From Caulobacterales bacterium (lineage in GTDB: Bacteria > Pseudomonadota > Alphaproteobacteria > Caulobacterales > Caulobacteraceae), in contig JAFLCS010000002.1 of the NCBI GenBank assembly GCA_017302105.1, positions 65,001 through 129,000 on the forward strand: a stretch of DNA of 64,000 bases, written 5' to 3'. Made by a program: the position numbers and the translations under genes. The notes below the pieces were generated by a model. The model did no database searches, was not told where the DNA came from, and saw only the letters and a list, made by a program, of their open reading frames with translations. The first letter of the stretch is position 1, and every line of letters starts with the position of its first letter. Shown here piece by piece: positions 47,820-57,906 of this stretch.

Positions 47820-48539
47820 ATGACAGAAGAAGTCGTCCGTCGTCGCGACCCAATCCTCGACCCGCCGCGCAAGAAGGGTCTGTTCGGGCTTCCGGCGCAT
47901 ATCCTGGCCTTGCTGGGTGCTGTGATCATCGGGGCCCACGCCCTGGTCATCTACGCGGTCTACAAGCAGCGGTTCGAACTGGAGCTTCGGCAGTATTCGG
48001 ATGACGTGGTCGACGTCGAGATCATCGATCCGATCCCGCCGCCGCCGCCGCCGCCGCCTCCGCCGCCTCCGCCGGATACGCCTCCGCCGCCCAAGCTGCA
48101 GGTGCGTGAAGCGGTGATCCCGCCGAATGCTCCGGTCGCGCCTCCGCCGCTCGTCGTCCAGACGACCGAAAAGGAGGACCGGGTGGAGTATCAGGGTCCG
48201 CCGCAGATCACCCAGTCGCCGCCGCCGCCGCCGGCTCCGCCGGCTCCGCCGCGGCCTCCCGTGATCTCGCGGGTGGACTGGGCGCGTCGCCCGGCACCGG
48301 ATTTCCCTGAACGGGCCCAGGCCCGGGGGATCGAATCCGGTACGGTCTCTCTGACCTGCGTCGTGGGACCTGACGGATCGGCGAACAACTGTTCGGTCAC
48401 GTCGGAAGATCCGGCGGGTGCGGGCTTCGGCCAGGCGGCACTGAGTGCGATGCGTCGCGCCCGGTTCTCGCCGCGGACCGTGGACGGTGTCGCTGAAGGT
48501 GGCCGTGCCAACTTCACGATCCGCTTCCGGCTCGAGTAG
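47820..48539 (+). CDS. tonB: TonB energy transducer
   Basis: The 239-residue protein has one N-terminal membrane helix (about 23-46), a proline-rich periplasmic rod with a run of about 13 prolines near residue 75 and further Pro/Ala repeats near 135-148, and a C-terminal TonB domain (about 160-239) with PDFPERAQARGIESGTVSLT and AMRRARFSPRTVDGV. It carries energy from ExbB-ExbD to outer-membrane TonB-dependent receptors. The proline run is encoded by a CCG/CCT repeat that could slip. Confidence 0.94.
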   Translation: MTEEVVRRRDPILDPPRKKGLFGLPAHILALLGAVIIGAHALVIYAVYKQRFELELRQYSDDVVDVEIIDPIPPPPPPPPPPPPPDTPPPPKLQVREAVIPPNAPVAPPPLVVQTTEKEDRVEYQGPPQITQSPPPPPAPPAPPRPPVISRVDWARRPAPDFPERAQARGIESGTVSLTCVVGPDGSANNCSVTSEDPAGAGFGQAALSAMRRARFSPRTVDGVAEGGRANFTIRFRLE

Positions 48540-48565
48540 TCGAGCGAAACGACAAGACTGGAAGG

Positions 48566-48600
48566 CGCCCCGAAGTTTCAGCTTCGGGGCGTTTTTCTTT
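48566..48600 (+). terminator. rho-independent terminator after tonB
   Basis: CGCCCCGAAG (48566-48575) pairs perfectly with CTTCGGGGCG (48582-48591) across a 6-nt loop, followed by TTTTTCTTT. It lies 27 nt after the tonB stop and should end the exbB-exbD-tonB transcript. Confidence 0.95.
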
Positions 48601-48681
48601 GTGCCGACGGAACCGGTGTGGCTCTGTGTCCGTAGTAGAAGGGCCTTGTCACGAGGCAGAGACAATCGATTGGAAGACACG

Positions 48682-49434
48682 ATGACGCCCAACCGCACCA
48701 CCATAGCCCTGATGGCCGCAGGCCTGGTCGTAGGTCCGCTGGCGGCCTGCACCTACAATGAGGCGCTGGGCCGCGATCAGCTCGTCCTGGTGAATGAGGA
48801 TTCCCTGGCGCAGGCGGGTCTGCAGGCCTGGACCCAGGCCCTTGAGGCCAATGAGGTCTCGCACAATCGGACCCAGAATGAACGCCTGCGTCGCGTCGGC
48901 GGGCGGATCGTCCAGGCGGCCGGACTGGGCAATCAGACCTGGGAATACGCCGTCTTCGTTTCCGAACAGCCGAACGCCTTCGTCCTGCCCGGCGGCCGCA
49001 TGGGCGTGACGACCGCCCTGCTGCACCTCGCGGCGACTGATGACCAGCTGGCGACCGTCATCGGGCACGAGGCCGCTCACGTCCTGGCCCGCCACGCGGC
49101 GGAACGCTATTCCCAGACGGCCATGGCCCAGACGGGCCTCCAGATCGCGACGGGCGTGGCCGGTGACTATGGTCCGGCGGTGGGTGCGCTCGGCGGAATT
49201 GGTGCCCAGGTCGGGGTGCTGCTGCCGTTCTCGCGACAACACGAACTGGAAGCGGACCGGATCGGCGTCGATCTGATGCAGCGCGCGGGCTACAATCCAC
49301 GCGAAGCCGTCACCCTGTGGCGTGCCATGGCGGCCCAGGGGGGGGCCTCGGCCCCCGAGTTCGCCTCGACACACCCGTCGGATTCGACGCGGATCACGGC
49401 GTTGGAGGCCTATTTGCAGTCGCGGGGCTGGTAG
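48682..49434 (+). CDS. M48-family metalloprotease lipoprotein
   Basis: The 250-residue product has a lipoprotein signal ending GPLAAC (Cys at about 23) and an M48 peptidase domain: NAFVLPGGRMGVTTALLHLA (about 97-116), the zinc motif GHEAAHVLARH (about 129-139) and the third-ligand segment HELEADRIGVDLMQRAGYNP (about 189-208). Proteins of this type act in envelope protein quality control, like LoiP or BepA without its TPR part. The ATG at 48682 is chosen from the signal sequence. Confidence 0.93.
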   Translation: MTPNRTTIALMAAGLVVGPLAACTYNEALGRDQLVLVNEDSLAQAGLQAWTQALEANEVSHNRTQNERLRRVGGRIVQAAGLGNQTWEYAVFVSEQPNAFVLPGGRMGVTTALLHLAATDDQLATVIGHEAAHVLARHAAERYSQTAMAQTGLQIATGVAGDYGPAVGALGGIGAQVGVLLPFSRQHELEADRIGVDLMQRAGYNPREAVTLWRAMAAQGGASAPEFASTHPSDSTRITALEAYLQSRGW

Positions 49435-49522
49435 GCCGGAACCGGCGGCGAAGCCCGTCTTCAACGTCTATCTTGAACCGGCCCGCCTGTGCGGCTAGAA
49501 GCGCCCCCTTGCTTGAAAGAGC

Positions 49523-49599
49523 GCCGCCCTAGCTCAGTTGGTTAGAGCGCCAGATTGTGGCTCTGGAGGTCTCCCGTTCGATCCGGGAGGGCGGTACCA
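49523..49599 (+). tRNA. tRNA-His (GTG) without the extra 5' G
   Basis: The anticodon loop TTGTGGC gives GTG. The acceptor stem is GCCGCCC/GGGCGGT with a G1-T72 wobble, the discriminator is A73, and CCA is encoded. Most bacterial tRNA-His have G-1 paired to C73; this one lacks both, as known for several alphaproteobacterial lineages including Caulobacter. Confidence 0.95.
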
Positions 49600-49610
49600 T
49601 TCCAATCGTT

Positions 49611-49639
49611 CAACCCGGCGCATACCGTGCGCCGGGTTG
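49611..49639. terminator. strong 12-bp hairpin after tRNA-His
   Basis: CAACCCGGCGCA (49611-49622) pairs perfectly with TGCGCCGGGTTG (49628-49639) around a 5-nt loop. No T-run follows on the plus strand, so it may act as a processing barrier or as a terminator without the usual tail. Confidence 0.6.
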
Positions 49640-49741
49640 ACGCGCATGAGGCGACCTGTCTCTGTGCGGTCAATATGGCCTCAAGGGCCGGTTTCCAAGC
49701 GCGCGCAGACGTGCGGGAGACGTCGTTCAGGAGAGTGACGC

Positions 49742-51607
<1,866 letters not shown>

Positions 51608-51658
51608 GCCGGCCTCCTGGTCCGTGCTTCGCGCGCTGGCCGGTGGTAGATCGGCCCG

Positions 51659-52642
51659 ATGAGATGTGACGTCATTGTCGTAGGGGCCGGAGCCCTGGGG
51701 CTGGCTGTGGCTGCGACCCTGTTTCGGCGGGGGCGTTCGGTCACGGTTCTGGCCCCCGATGGCCCGACTGCCTCGGCGCAGGCAGCAGGGATGTTGGCCC
51801 CGGCCTTCGAAAGTGCACTTGAAGGTCTGGCCTCGGGTGACGCCCAACTGCTGCGGCAGGCGCGGGACCTCTGGCCGGGCTTTGCCCAGGCGCACGAGCT
51901 GAACCTGTTTCGTGACGGGGCCGAATGGCGTGGACCCGATCCCGAAGGGATGCGCGATCGCCTGCGGACCCGGGGGTTCAAGGCTGACATTCGCGGCTCA
52001 GCTGTCGTGACGCCCGATGACTGGCGCATCGACCCCTGGCAGGCGCTGGCGGCCCTGCGTTCGGGGCTGGTGCGCGTCGCGGAGCGACTCGTACGGCTGG
52101 AAGAGTCGGGAGGCGGCTGGCGGCTGACGACGGACGGCGGGCGCGATCTGTCGGCTCGCCAGATCGTCCTGGCGAGCGGCTGGCAGAATCCGGATTGCGG
52201 GATCGTCCTGCCGCAGCTGCTGCCGGTGCGGGGCCAGGCGGTGCGCGTTCGCGGCGGGGCGCCGCGGCGAATCATCCGCGGCGACGGGGTGTATGTCGTC
52301 CCCCAGACCAGCGGCGCGATCGTCGGGGCCACGATGGAGCAGGGACGCAGCGATACGACGCCTGACGCCGCCACGACGGAGCAGTTGTTGCTCAAGGCGT
52401 CGGCGGTTTGTCCCGAACTGGGCGCGACAGAAGTGGAGCGGGTCCATGTCGGTGTGCGCGGGGCCAGCCCGGATGGATGGCCCTACGCCGGACTGTTACG
52501 ACCGGGCCTGGCCGTGGCCCTGGCCCCTCGCCGGAACGGGTGGCTGCTGGCACCGCTGATCGCCGAACTGGTGACCGGTGCCCTGCAGGGTCGCGACCCG
52601 GCCCCGGCCCTTGATCGCCTGAGTCCGGGTCGCATGGCCTGA
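51659..52642 (+). CDS. FAD-dependent amino-acid oxidase, ThiO-like
   Basis: The 327-residue protein begins with the FAD Rossmann motif VIVVGAGALGLAVAATLFRR (about 5-24) and has the DAO-family strand IVLASGWQNP (about 178-187) plus a C-terminal GVRGASPDGWPYAGLL, where the substrate and flavin contact lie. This fits glycine oxidase (ThiO) and related D-amino-acid oxidases. No thiamine genes are nearby, so the exact substrate is uncertain. It converges with the second tonB gene, 2 nt apart. Confidence 0.85.
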   Translation: MRCDVIVVGAGALGLAVAATLFRRGRSVTVLAPDGPTASAQAAGMLAPAFESALEGLASGDAQLLRQARDLWPGFAQAHELNLFRDGAEWRGPDPEGMRDRLRTRGFKADIRGSAVVTPDDWRIDPWQALAALRSGLVRVAERLVRLEESGGGWRLTTDGGRDLSARQIVLASGWQNPDCGIVLPQLLPVRGQAVRVRGGAPRRIIRGDGVYVVPQTSGAIVGATMEQGRSDTTPDAATTEQLLLKASAVCPELGATEVERVHVGVRGASPDGWPYAGLLRPGLAVALAPRRNGWLLAPLIAELVTGALQGRDPAPALDRLSPGRMA

Positions 52643-52644
52643 GC

Positions 52645-53376
52645 CTATTCGATGGCGAAGTTCAGCGGGATGGTCACCCGCGCGCCCTCGATCGCCTGGC
52701 CGTCCACAGTCCGGGGGCTGAGCCGGAAGTAGCGGCTGAGCGACAGTGCGGCCCGATCAAAGCCCTCGCCCGCAGGTGTTTCGGATGCGACCGAACAGCC
52801 GGTGACCTCGCCCGCGGCGGTGAGGCGACAGTTCAGTACCACGCGCCCGCTGATACCGTCGGCGACAGCACCGCGAGGATAGGCGCGCTGCATCTGGGCG
52901 GCACTGGGCTGGCGGATCCATTGCGGACTGCGGATGACCGGCGGTATCGGCGGCGTTGGGTCCGTGGCGGTTCCGGGTGTGTCGGGCACTGGACCGGGGT
53001 CCAGGCTGATCGGGCCCTCGCCCACGGGCGCGGTCGTCGGCTCATCCGGGGCCTCGAAGGGTGAGGCCGGCACATCGGGCCGGGTCGGCACCGGTGTCGC
53101 ATGAACAGGGATCAGTGGGGCCGGCGGCTCGGGCGTATCGATCACCGGGGGTTCCGGCTCGACCGGGCGTTCCATGATGATGATCGGCCCCTCATCGGGA
53201 ACGGTCGCCTGGGCCGGCATTTCATAGCGCTGATTGTAGAGCCATATCCCCCCGGCAACGTGAACCAGGGCCGAGACGGCGACGGCAGCCCAGACCCAGC
53301 GCGGGATCGGCTTGGGGTTGTTCTCATACAGAGCGCGGCGCACATGGCCGTGGCCGGCGGCGGCGGTCATCATCAT
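52645..53376 (-). CDS. second TonB-family protein
   Basis: The 243-residue protein has a short cytoplasmic start, one membrane helix (about 27-47, WVWAAVAVSALVHVAGGIWL), a long acidic proline-rich segment (VEPEPPVIDTPEPPAPLIP and onward) and a C-terminal TonB domain with YPRGAVADGISGRVVLNCRL and FRLSPRTVDGQ. It is not accompanied by exbB or exbD here and may share the ExbB-ExbD of 46454-47808. The first of three ATGs (53376) follows GGAGGAGAGAACGACC. Confidence 0.9.
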   Translation of the reverse strand: MMMTAAAGHGHVRRALYENNPKPIPRWVWAAVAVSALVHVAGGIWLYNQRYEMPAQATVPDEGPIIIMERPVEPEPPVIDTPEPPAPLIPVHATPVPTRPDVPASPFEAPDEPTTAPVGEGPISLDPGPVPDTPGTATDPTPPIPPVIRSPQWIRQPSAAQMQRAYPRGAVADGISGRVVLNCRLTAAGEVTGCSVASETPAGEGFDRAALSLSRYFRLSPRTVDGQAIEGARVTIPLNFAIE

Positions 53377-53551
53377 GGTCGTTCTCTCCTCCGGGCCCCC
53401 CCAGAGTCTTGGAACGTCTGTTGATCGCCATGACGAGCTACCGTTGCGGCAAGTTTGGGGCAAAAAAGTGCGGTCAGGGCGCCCGGGCCGACTGTGGCGG
53501 GTCGGACACAGGTAAGAATTGGTTAACCATGATTTTCGATCCTCCGACCCC

Positions 53552-54358
53552 ATGCGCACGGATTCTCTCGGCGGCGGCCAGGGCCTGATTGAAGGCGCCA
53601 TTCGGCGCGCCTCCGAGCGCGTGGGCGTCGACTTCGACTTCCTGATCCGCACGGCCCAGCGAGAAAGCTCGCTCAATCCGGCGGCGCGGGCGCGGACCTC
53701 TTCGGCCTCGGGGCTGTTCCAGTTCATCGAATCGACCTGGCTGGCGACGGTGCACCGGCACGGGGCCGAGCACGGCTACGGTCGCTACGCCGCCTTGATC
53801 GAGCGCACCTCTGACGGCGGCTATCGGGTACGCGACGGGGCCCGGCGCGAGGTTCTGGACCTGAGGTTTGATCCCCAGGCGGCGTCGCTCATGGCGGCCG
53901 AACTGGCCAGTGATTCCGCCGCCTATCTGAGAGGCCGGATCGGCCGCGACCCGAGTGGTGGCGAGCTGTATGCGGCGCACTTCCTGGGGCCGGCCGGGGC
54001 AGCGCGGCTGATCCAGGCCGTCGAGAGCAATCCGGGCCAGAGCGGTGCGGCCCTGTTTCCGCAGGCGGCCGGTGCCAATCGGTCAATCTTCTACCGAGAG
54101 GGCCGCCCGGCGACGGTGCAAGAGGTCTATGCCAATCTGATCCGCACGGCGGGCGAGCAGCCGGGCGTCACCGGACCCCGCACGCCGGCGGCCCCGGATC
54201 TCAGTGCGCGAGAGCTGATGATCGCCGAAGGCATGGATCGCCTCAGACAGGACCGGGCGCTCCTGAACATGATGTTGGGCGAACCCGGCCAGGGTGGCTC
54301 GGCTTTCGAGACCCAGCTCCTGGCCGCGTTCGGCCCCGGCGATGACGAGCGGGCCTAG
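53552..54358 (+). CDS. lytic transglycosylase (SLT-type)
   Basis: The 268-residue protein has an SLT lysozyme-like domain: FDFLIRTAQRESSLNPAARA (about 29-48, Glu in RES is the catalytic candidate) and SGLFQFIESTWLATV (about 53-67). The C-terminal part (about 190-268) is helical and not assigned. No signal peptide is evident from ATG 53552, so export might be by a dedicated route, as for flagellar or secretion-linked transglycosylases. TTAACCAT at 53522-53529, a CtrA-type half-site, lies 23 nt upstream. Confidence 0.88.
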   Translation: MRTDSLGGGQGLIEGAIRRASERVGVDFDFLIRTAQRESSLNPAARARTSSASGLFQFIESTWLATVHRHGAEHGYGRYAALIERTSDGGYRVRDGARREVLDLRFDPQAASLMAAELASDSAAYLRGRIGRDPSGGELYAAHFLGPAGAARLIQAVESNPGQSGAALFPQAAGANRSIFYREGRPATVQEVYANLIRTAGEQPGVTGPRTPAAPDLSARELMIAEGMDRLRQDRALLNMMLGEPGQGGSAFETQLLAAFGPGDDERA

Positions 54359-55041
54359 CTCTCGGCCGCCTCGATGATCAGGTCGACGACCTCATCGGGG
54401 CGTGAGGCCAGCGAGGCGTGGCTGGCGTCCAGGGTGATGGTGTTCCTGGCGTTCATGCGGGCCGCCATCATCTTCTGGTTCTCGGGATGGATCATCCGGT
54501 CATCCGACGAGACCTGGTACCAGCAGGGCTTGGCCTTCCAGGCCGGGGCGGTGACCGGATCGCCGAAGGTCGAGCCCAGCGGCGCCTTCTGGGTCACAGC
54601 CATGACCAGGGTTTCGTCCTCGGACAGGTCCTGGGCGAAGCTCTCGCGGAACTTGTCCTGGGCGACCCAGAGATAGCCGTCGCTGTCCGGTGCGATGTTA
54701 CCGAAGGCGGTGGGCGGGTTGGCCTGGCTGATCGAGCCGGCGCTCTCGCCCGCGTCGGGGGCGAAGGCGGCGATATAGACCAGGGCCTTGACGTTGGGCA
54801 GGTCGCCCATCTCGGTGATGACCTTGCCGCCGTAGGAATGCCCGACCAGCACGACCGGGCCGTCGATCTGCTTGACCATCTTGCGGGTGCGCTCGGCGTC
54901 GTCGGCCAGCGACGTCAGCGGGTTCTCGACGGCGTGCAGCTGATCGTAGCCGCGGGCCTTCAGCTCATGGATGACATGGGCCCAGTGGGCTGCGCCGCCC
55001 CAGAAACCGTGGACGAGAACAATGGCGGGCTTGTCGGACAT
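54355..55041 (-). CDS. alpha/beta hydrolase
   Basis: The 228-residue protein has the fold's oxyanion segment VLVHGFWGGAAHW (about 8-20), the nucleophile elbow VGHSYGGKVI (Ser at about 68), and a late ASHASLASRP with the catalytic His. Its closest pattern is the plant-esterase/carboxylesterase-like group of small alpha/beta hydrolases. The substrate is unknown. It converges with the transglycosylase gene (4-nt overlap) and has no signal peptide. Confidence 0.9.
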   Translation of the reverse strand: MSDKPAIVLVHGFWGGAAHWAHVIHELKARGYDQLHAVENPLTSLADDAERTRKMVKQIDGPVVLVGHSYGGKVITEMGDLPNVKALVYIAAFAPDAGESAGSISQANPPTAFGNIAPDSDGYLWVAQDKFRESFAQDLSEDETLVMAVTQKAPLGSTFGDPVTAPAWKAKPCWYQVSSDDRMIHPENQKMMAARMNARNTITLDASHASLASRPDEVVDLIIEAAES

Positions 55042-55145
55042 GGGGAGCCTTTCGCGTTGGAGAAGGCCTCAGCCTTAGATGGTAAGCAACGGAAATTGAA
55101 CCGAAAACCGTCGCGCTCGCGCAAAGGTGAGAAGGGCCTTGGGCC

Positions 55146-55958
55146 CTACTGCGCCGTCCAGCCGCCGTCGATCGAATAGGCCGTGCCGTTGCACGAGGCA
55201 CCCAGGTCCGAGACCAGGTACAGAAACAGGCCGGCGATTTCCTCGACCGTGACGAACTTCTTGGTCGGCTGGGCCTTGAGCATGACGTCCTTGATGACCT
55301 GGTCGGGCGTGATGCCGCGCGTGCGGGCCTGGTCGGCGATCTGGTTCTTGACGATCGGCGTCATGACATAGCCAGGGCAGATGGCGTTGCAGGTTATGCC
55401 GTGCTCGGCGACCTCAAGGCCGACGGTCTTGGTCAGACCAATGACCCCGTGTTTGGCCGCGACATAGGCCGACTTGAACGGCGAGGCGACCAGGCCGTGG
55501 GCCGATGCCAGGTTGACGATGCGGCCGCGCCCCTGGGCCTTCATGATCGGCACCGCCGCGCGGGTGGCGTAGAAGGCCGAGGACAGGTTGATGGCGATGA
55601 TCTGATCCCACTTGGCGGTCGGAAATTTCTCGATCGCCTCGACGTGCTGGACGCCGGCGTTGTTGCACAGGATGTCGAGCCGGCCGAACTCGCCCTTGGC
55701 GAAGGCAATCAGGTCGGTGACCTCCTCGCCCTTGGACATATCGGCCCCGTGATAACGCACCCGCACGCCACAGGACGCTTCGAGATCAGAGCGCACGCGC
55801 TCGATCTCGGCCGGGTCACCCAGGCCGTTCAGAACGACGTCGCAGCCCCGCATGGCCAGCGCCCGCGCCAGGGCCTGGCCGATGCCGGACGTCGAGCCGG
55901 TAACGACCGCCGCCTGGCCGCGCAGATCATAGGGGTCATTGGCGGAGGGTTGAGCCAT
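55146..55958 (-). CDS. D-3-hydroxybutyrate dehydrogenase
   Basis: The 270-residue short-chain dehydrogenase has AAVVTGSTSGIGQALARALA (about 16-35), NNAGVQHVEAIEKFPTAKWD (about 97-116), the active-site YVAAKHGVIGLTKTVGLEVA (about 162-181) and CNAICPGYVMTPIV. The QHVE and the long region after PGYV fit BDH, which interconverts acetoacetate and 3-hydroxybutyrate in PHB and ketone-body use. In-frame starts also exist at ATG 56000 and GTG 56012; 55958 is chosen from family length. Confidence 0.92.
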   Translation of the reverse strand: MAQPSANDPYDLRGQAAVVTGSTSGIGQALARALAMRGCDVVLNGLGDPAEIERVRSDLEASCGVRVRYHGADMSKGEEVTDLIAFAKGEFGRLDILCNNAGVQHVEAIEKFPTAKWDQIIAINLSSAFYATRAAVPIMKAQGRGRIVNLASAHGLVASPFKSAYVAAKHGVIGLTKTVGLEVAEHGITCNAICPGYVMTPIVKNQIADQARTRGITPDQVIKDVMLKAQPTKKFVTVEEIAGLFLYLVSDLGASCNGTAYSIDGGWTAQ

Positions 55959-56078
55959 GTCGTCGGTTCCGTCGGCGGGCTTGCGAAGCCATTGAAGCAT
56001 GAAATTCCACACCCGGTGAATATTGAACTTTGCCGACCCTAACCCCTCGTGCTCGGGGTCGCCACCTGAAAGTCGGAA

Positions 56079-56486
56079 TTAGCGGGCGGATGCCGGGCGC
56101 TGGCCAGCCTCCAGGATCGGCATACCCGCTTCGGTCGGAATATAGATCACCTGGCGGTCACCCTCTCCGGCAGTTTCCGCAAGCATATGGATGTAGGACC
56201 AGCGCAGATAGTTGTCCGGCCCACCCAGGCTCTCGGCCATGATGCGGTTGGCCTCGTTCGTGCCGCGCGCTCGGGCGATCTCGGCCTGGGCAGTCAGTTG
56301 AGCCGCGTCCAGCGCCGCCTGAGCCTCAAGAACCCGGATGCGACGGTCCTGAACAGCCTGCTCATAGGCCGCGCGTCCGGCCATCTGGCGTTGGTAGACA
56401 TTGTACCGGGGCCAGCCGATCAGGATGACGGCGATCACCCCGGCGACCAGGCCCACCAGAACCAGTACTCCCGCAACTCCGCGCAT
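56079..56486 (-). CDS. small membrane protein resembling the tail of SPFH proteins
   Basis: The 135-residue product has one membrane helix (about 5-28) and then a helical segment (RIRVLEAQAALDAAQLTAQA) followed by GTNEANRIMAESLGGPDNYL and a short VIYIPTEAGMPIL ending. This pattern resembles the C-terminal part of SPFH/band-7 (HflK, prohibitin-like) proteins without the SPFH domain. GGAGAG lies just before ATG 56486; another ATG is at 56498. Divergent from the gene at 56613. Function unknown. Confidence 0.7.
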   Translation of the reverse strand: MRGVAGVLVLVGLVAGVIAVILIGWPRYNVYQRQMAGRAAYEQAVQDRRIRVLEAQAALDAAQLTAQAEIARARGTNEANRIMAESLGGPDNYLRWSYIHMLAETAGEGDRQVIYIPTEAGMPILEAGQRPASAR

Positions 56487-56612
56487 CGCTCTCTCCATCC
56501 AGCCTGCAAGGCTTGATGCCGTGCGACGGCCGCCTTGGCAAACGGAAGCGGTCCATCCCTTGCGGGGAAGGGGGCGGGACGCGGTCTGGCGTCCCGGATC
56601 GGGACGGTCGCC

Positions 56613-57887
56613 ATGTTCGACTTTGGCAAGGATCTGAAGCGGTTTGTCGCCTCTGGCGTCGGTGGCCAAACCCGCGACCCCCGCGTTCTTGAACTTTTGC
56701 CGACGGCGATGGTGGCCGAACAGGCCGCCTCCGAGGCCCCTCTGGCGGGCCAGTCGAGCCAACCCTGGCGGGCCTGGCGCGATGTCGCGCTCATCTGGGT
56801 CGGACACGCACGCCGAACCGGGCTGACGTCCAGCCTCGAAGCGGCCGGTCGGGCCGCCGACCAGGCTTTGGCGGCCGCGACGGCGGGCCATGCCTTTGCC
56901 TTTGCCAGCACGGTGGCGGCGGAGGCGCTGGTGGCGCGCTTCGATCTGAGGGGCGACCTGGAGGCCTTGGATGAAGCCGACGCAGCCGTCGAGGCGGCGG
57001 CGGCCGAGCCCCATGCGCGACGGGCCGAGCCGGCCGTCGCTGCGATCCATGCACGCATTCGCGCGCGCCGGGCGCTGATGGATAACGATCCGGCCTCGGT
57101 CCGGGCGGCGGCGGCTCTTCTGGACACGGCCCTGCATCTGGATAGCCGACGTGGTACGGACCCAGATCCCTGGCGGCTAGTGCGCGTCGTTGATCTGAGG
57201 ATGGACCGGGCCGAGCTGTCGCTCCAGGCGGGCCTGCGCTGGCACGACGAGCGACTGCTGGATCAGGCCGGGCGGGACCTGCGGGTATTGATGGACCACG
57301 TGGACGGCGACGTTCTGCCGATCACGCGCGCCCGTGCCATCCGGGCCTGCGGCCTAGCCCTGTCGGCGCTCGGCCACATGGCCGGCCGCACGGAGGCCAT
57401 GGAACAGGCTATCGAACTGATGGCCCTGGGGCGTGATCTGTTCGATGCCGATCACAGTCCGCTGGACGCCGCGGCCCTGCTTGCGGCCCAGGCCGAGACA
57501 CTGCTGCGCTGGCAGCAGGCGGCGCCGGTGACGCAGCTCCTGAAATCTGCCGAAGACCTGCTGACGCAGGCCTGGAAGCTGTGCGCGACCCGATCGACCG
57601 GGCTGGAGGTCGAGATCCGACTCCGCGCCGGGCGCGTGAAGACCCTGCTGGCCTACGCAGACGGCGACGTCGCGGCCCTGTCCGGTCAGGAAGCCCGGCT
57701 GCGCCAGCGGCTGGCGCGAGGGGGTACGGATCCCGTGTCCTGGGCTGTCGATCAGCTGTGTCTGGCGCGCGTCTATGAGGCGCTGGACGAACTGGGCTGT
57801 GCTCCAGGCCGAAGCTGGGCGGCGGCCTATGCTCGCGCCGAGGCGACCGAGACCCTGCGGGAATCCGGTCTGGGGGCCGTGGTCTAG
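56613..57887 (+). CDS. helical-repeat (TPR-like) protein of unknown function
   Basis: The 424-residue product starts at ATG 56613 and is nearly all alpha-helical, with repeated Ala- and Arg-rich helix pairs reminiscent of TPRs (for example ADQALAAATAGHAFAFASTV and DEADAAVEAAAAEPHARR). It has no signal peptide or membrane helix. It converges with divJ, whose stop lies 20 nt away. It is conserved-looking but not assigned; an adaptor role is a guess. Confidence 0.72.
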   Translation: MFDFGKDLKRFVASGVGGQTRDPRVLELLPTAMVAEQAASEAPLAGQSSQPWRAWRDVALIWVGHARRTGLTSSLEAAGRAADQALAAATAGHAFAFASTVAAEALVARFDLRGDLEALDEADAAVEAAAAEPHARRAEPAVAAIHARIRARRALMDNDPASVRAAAALLDTALHLDSRRGTDPDPWRLVRVVDLRMDRAELSLQAGLRWHDERLLDQAGRDLRVLMDHVDGDVLPITRARAIRACGLALSALGHMAGRTEAMEQAIELMALGRDLFDADHSPLDAAALLAAQAETLLRWQQAAPVTQLLKSAEDLLTQAWKLCATRSTGLEVEIRLRAGRVKTLLAYADGDVAALSGQEARLRQRLARGGTDPVSWAVDQLCLARVYEALDELGCAPGRSWAAAYARAEATETLRESGLGAVV

Positions 57888-57906
57888 GTCAGCCCTGGCC
57901 TAATCC

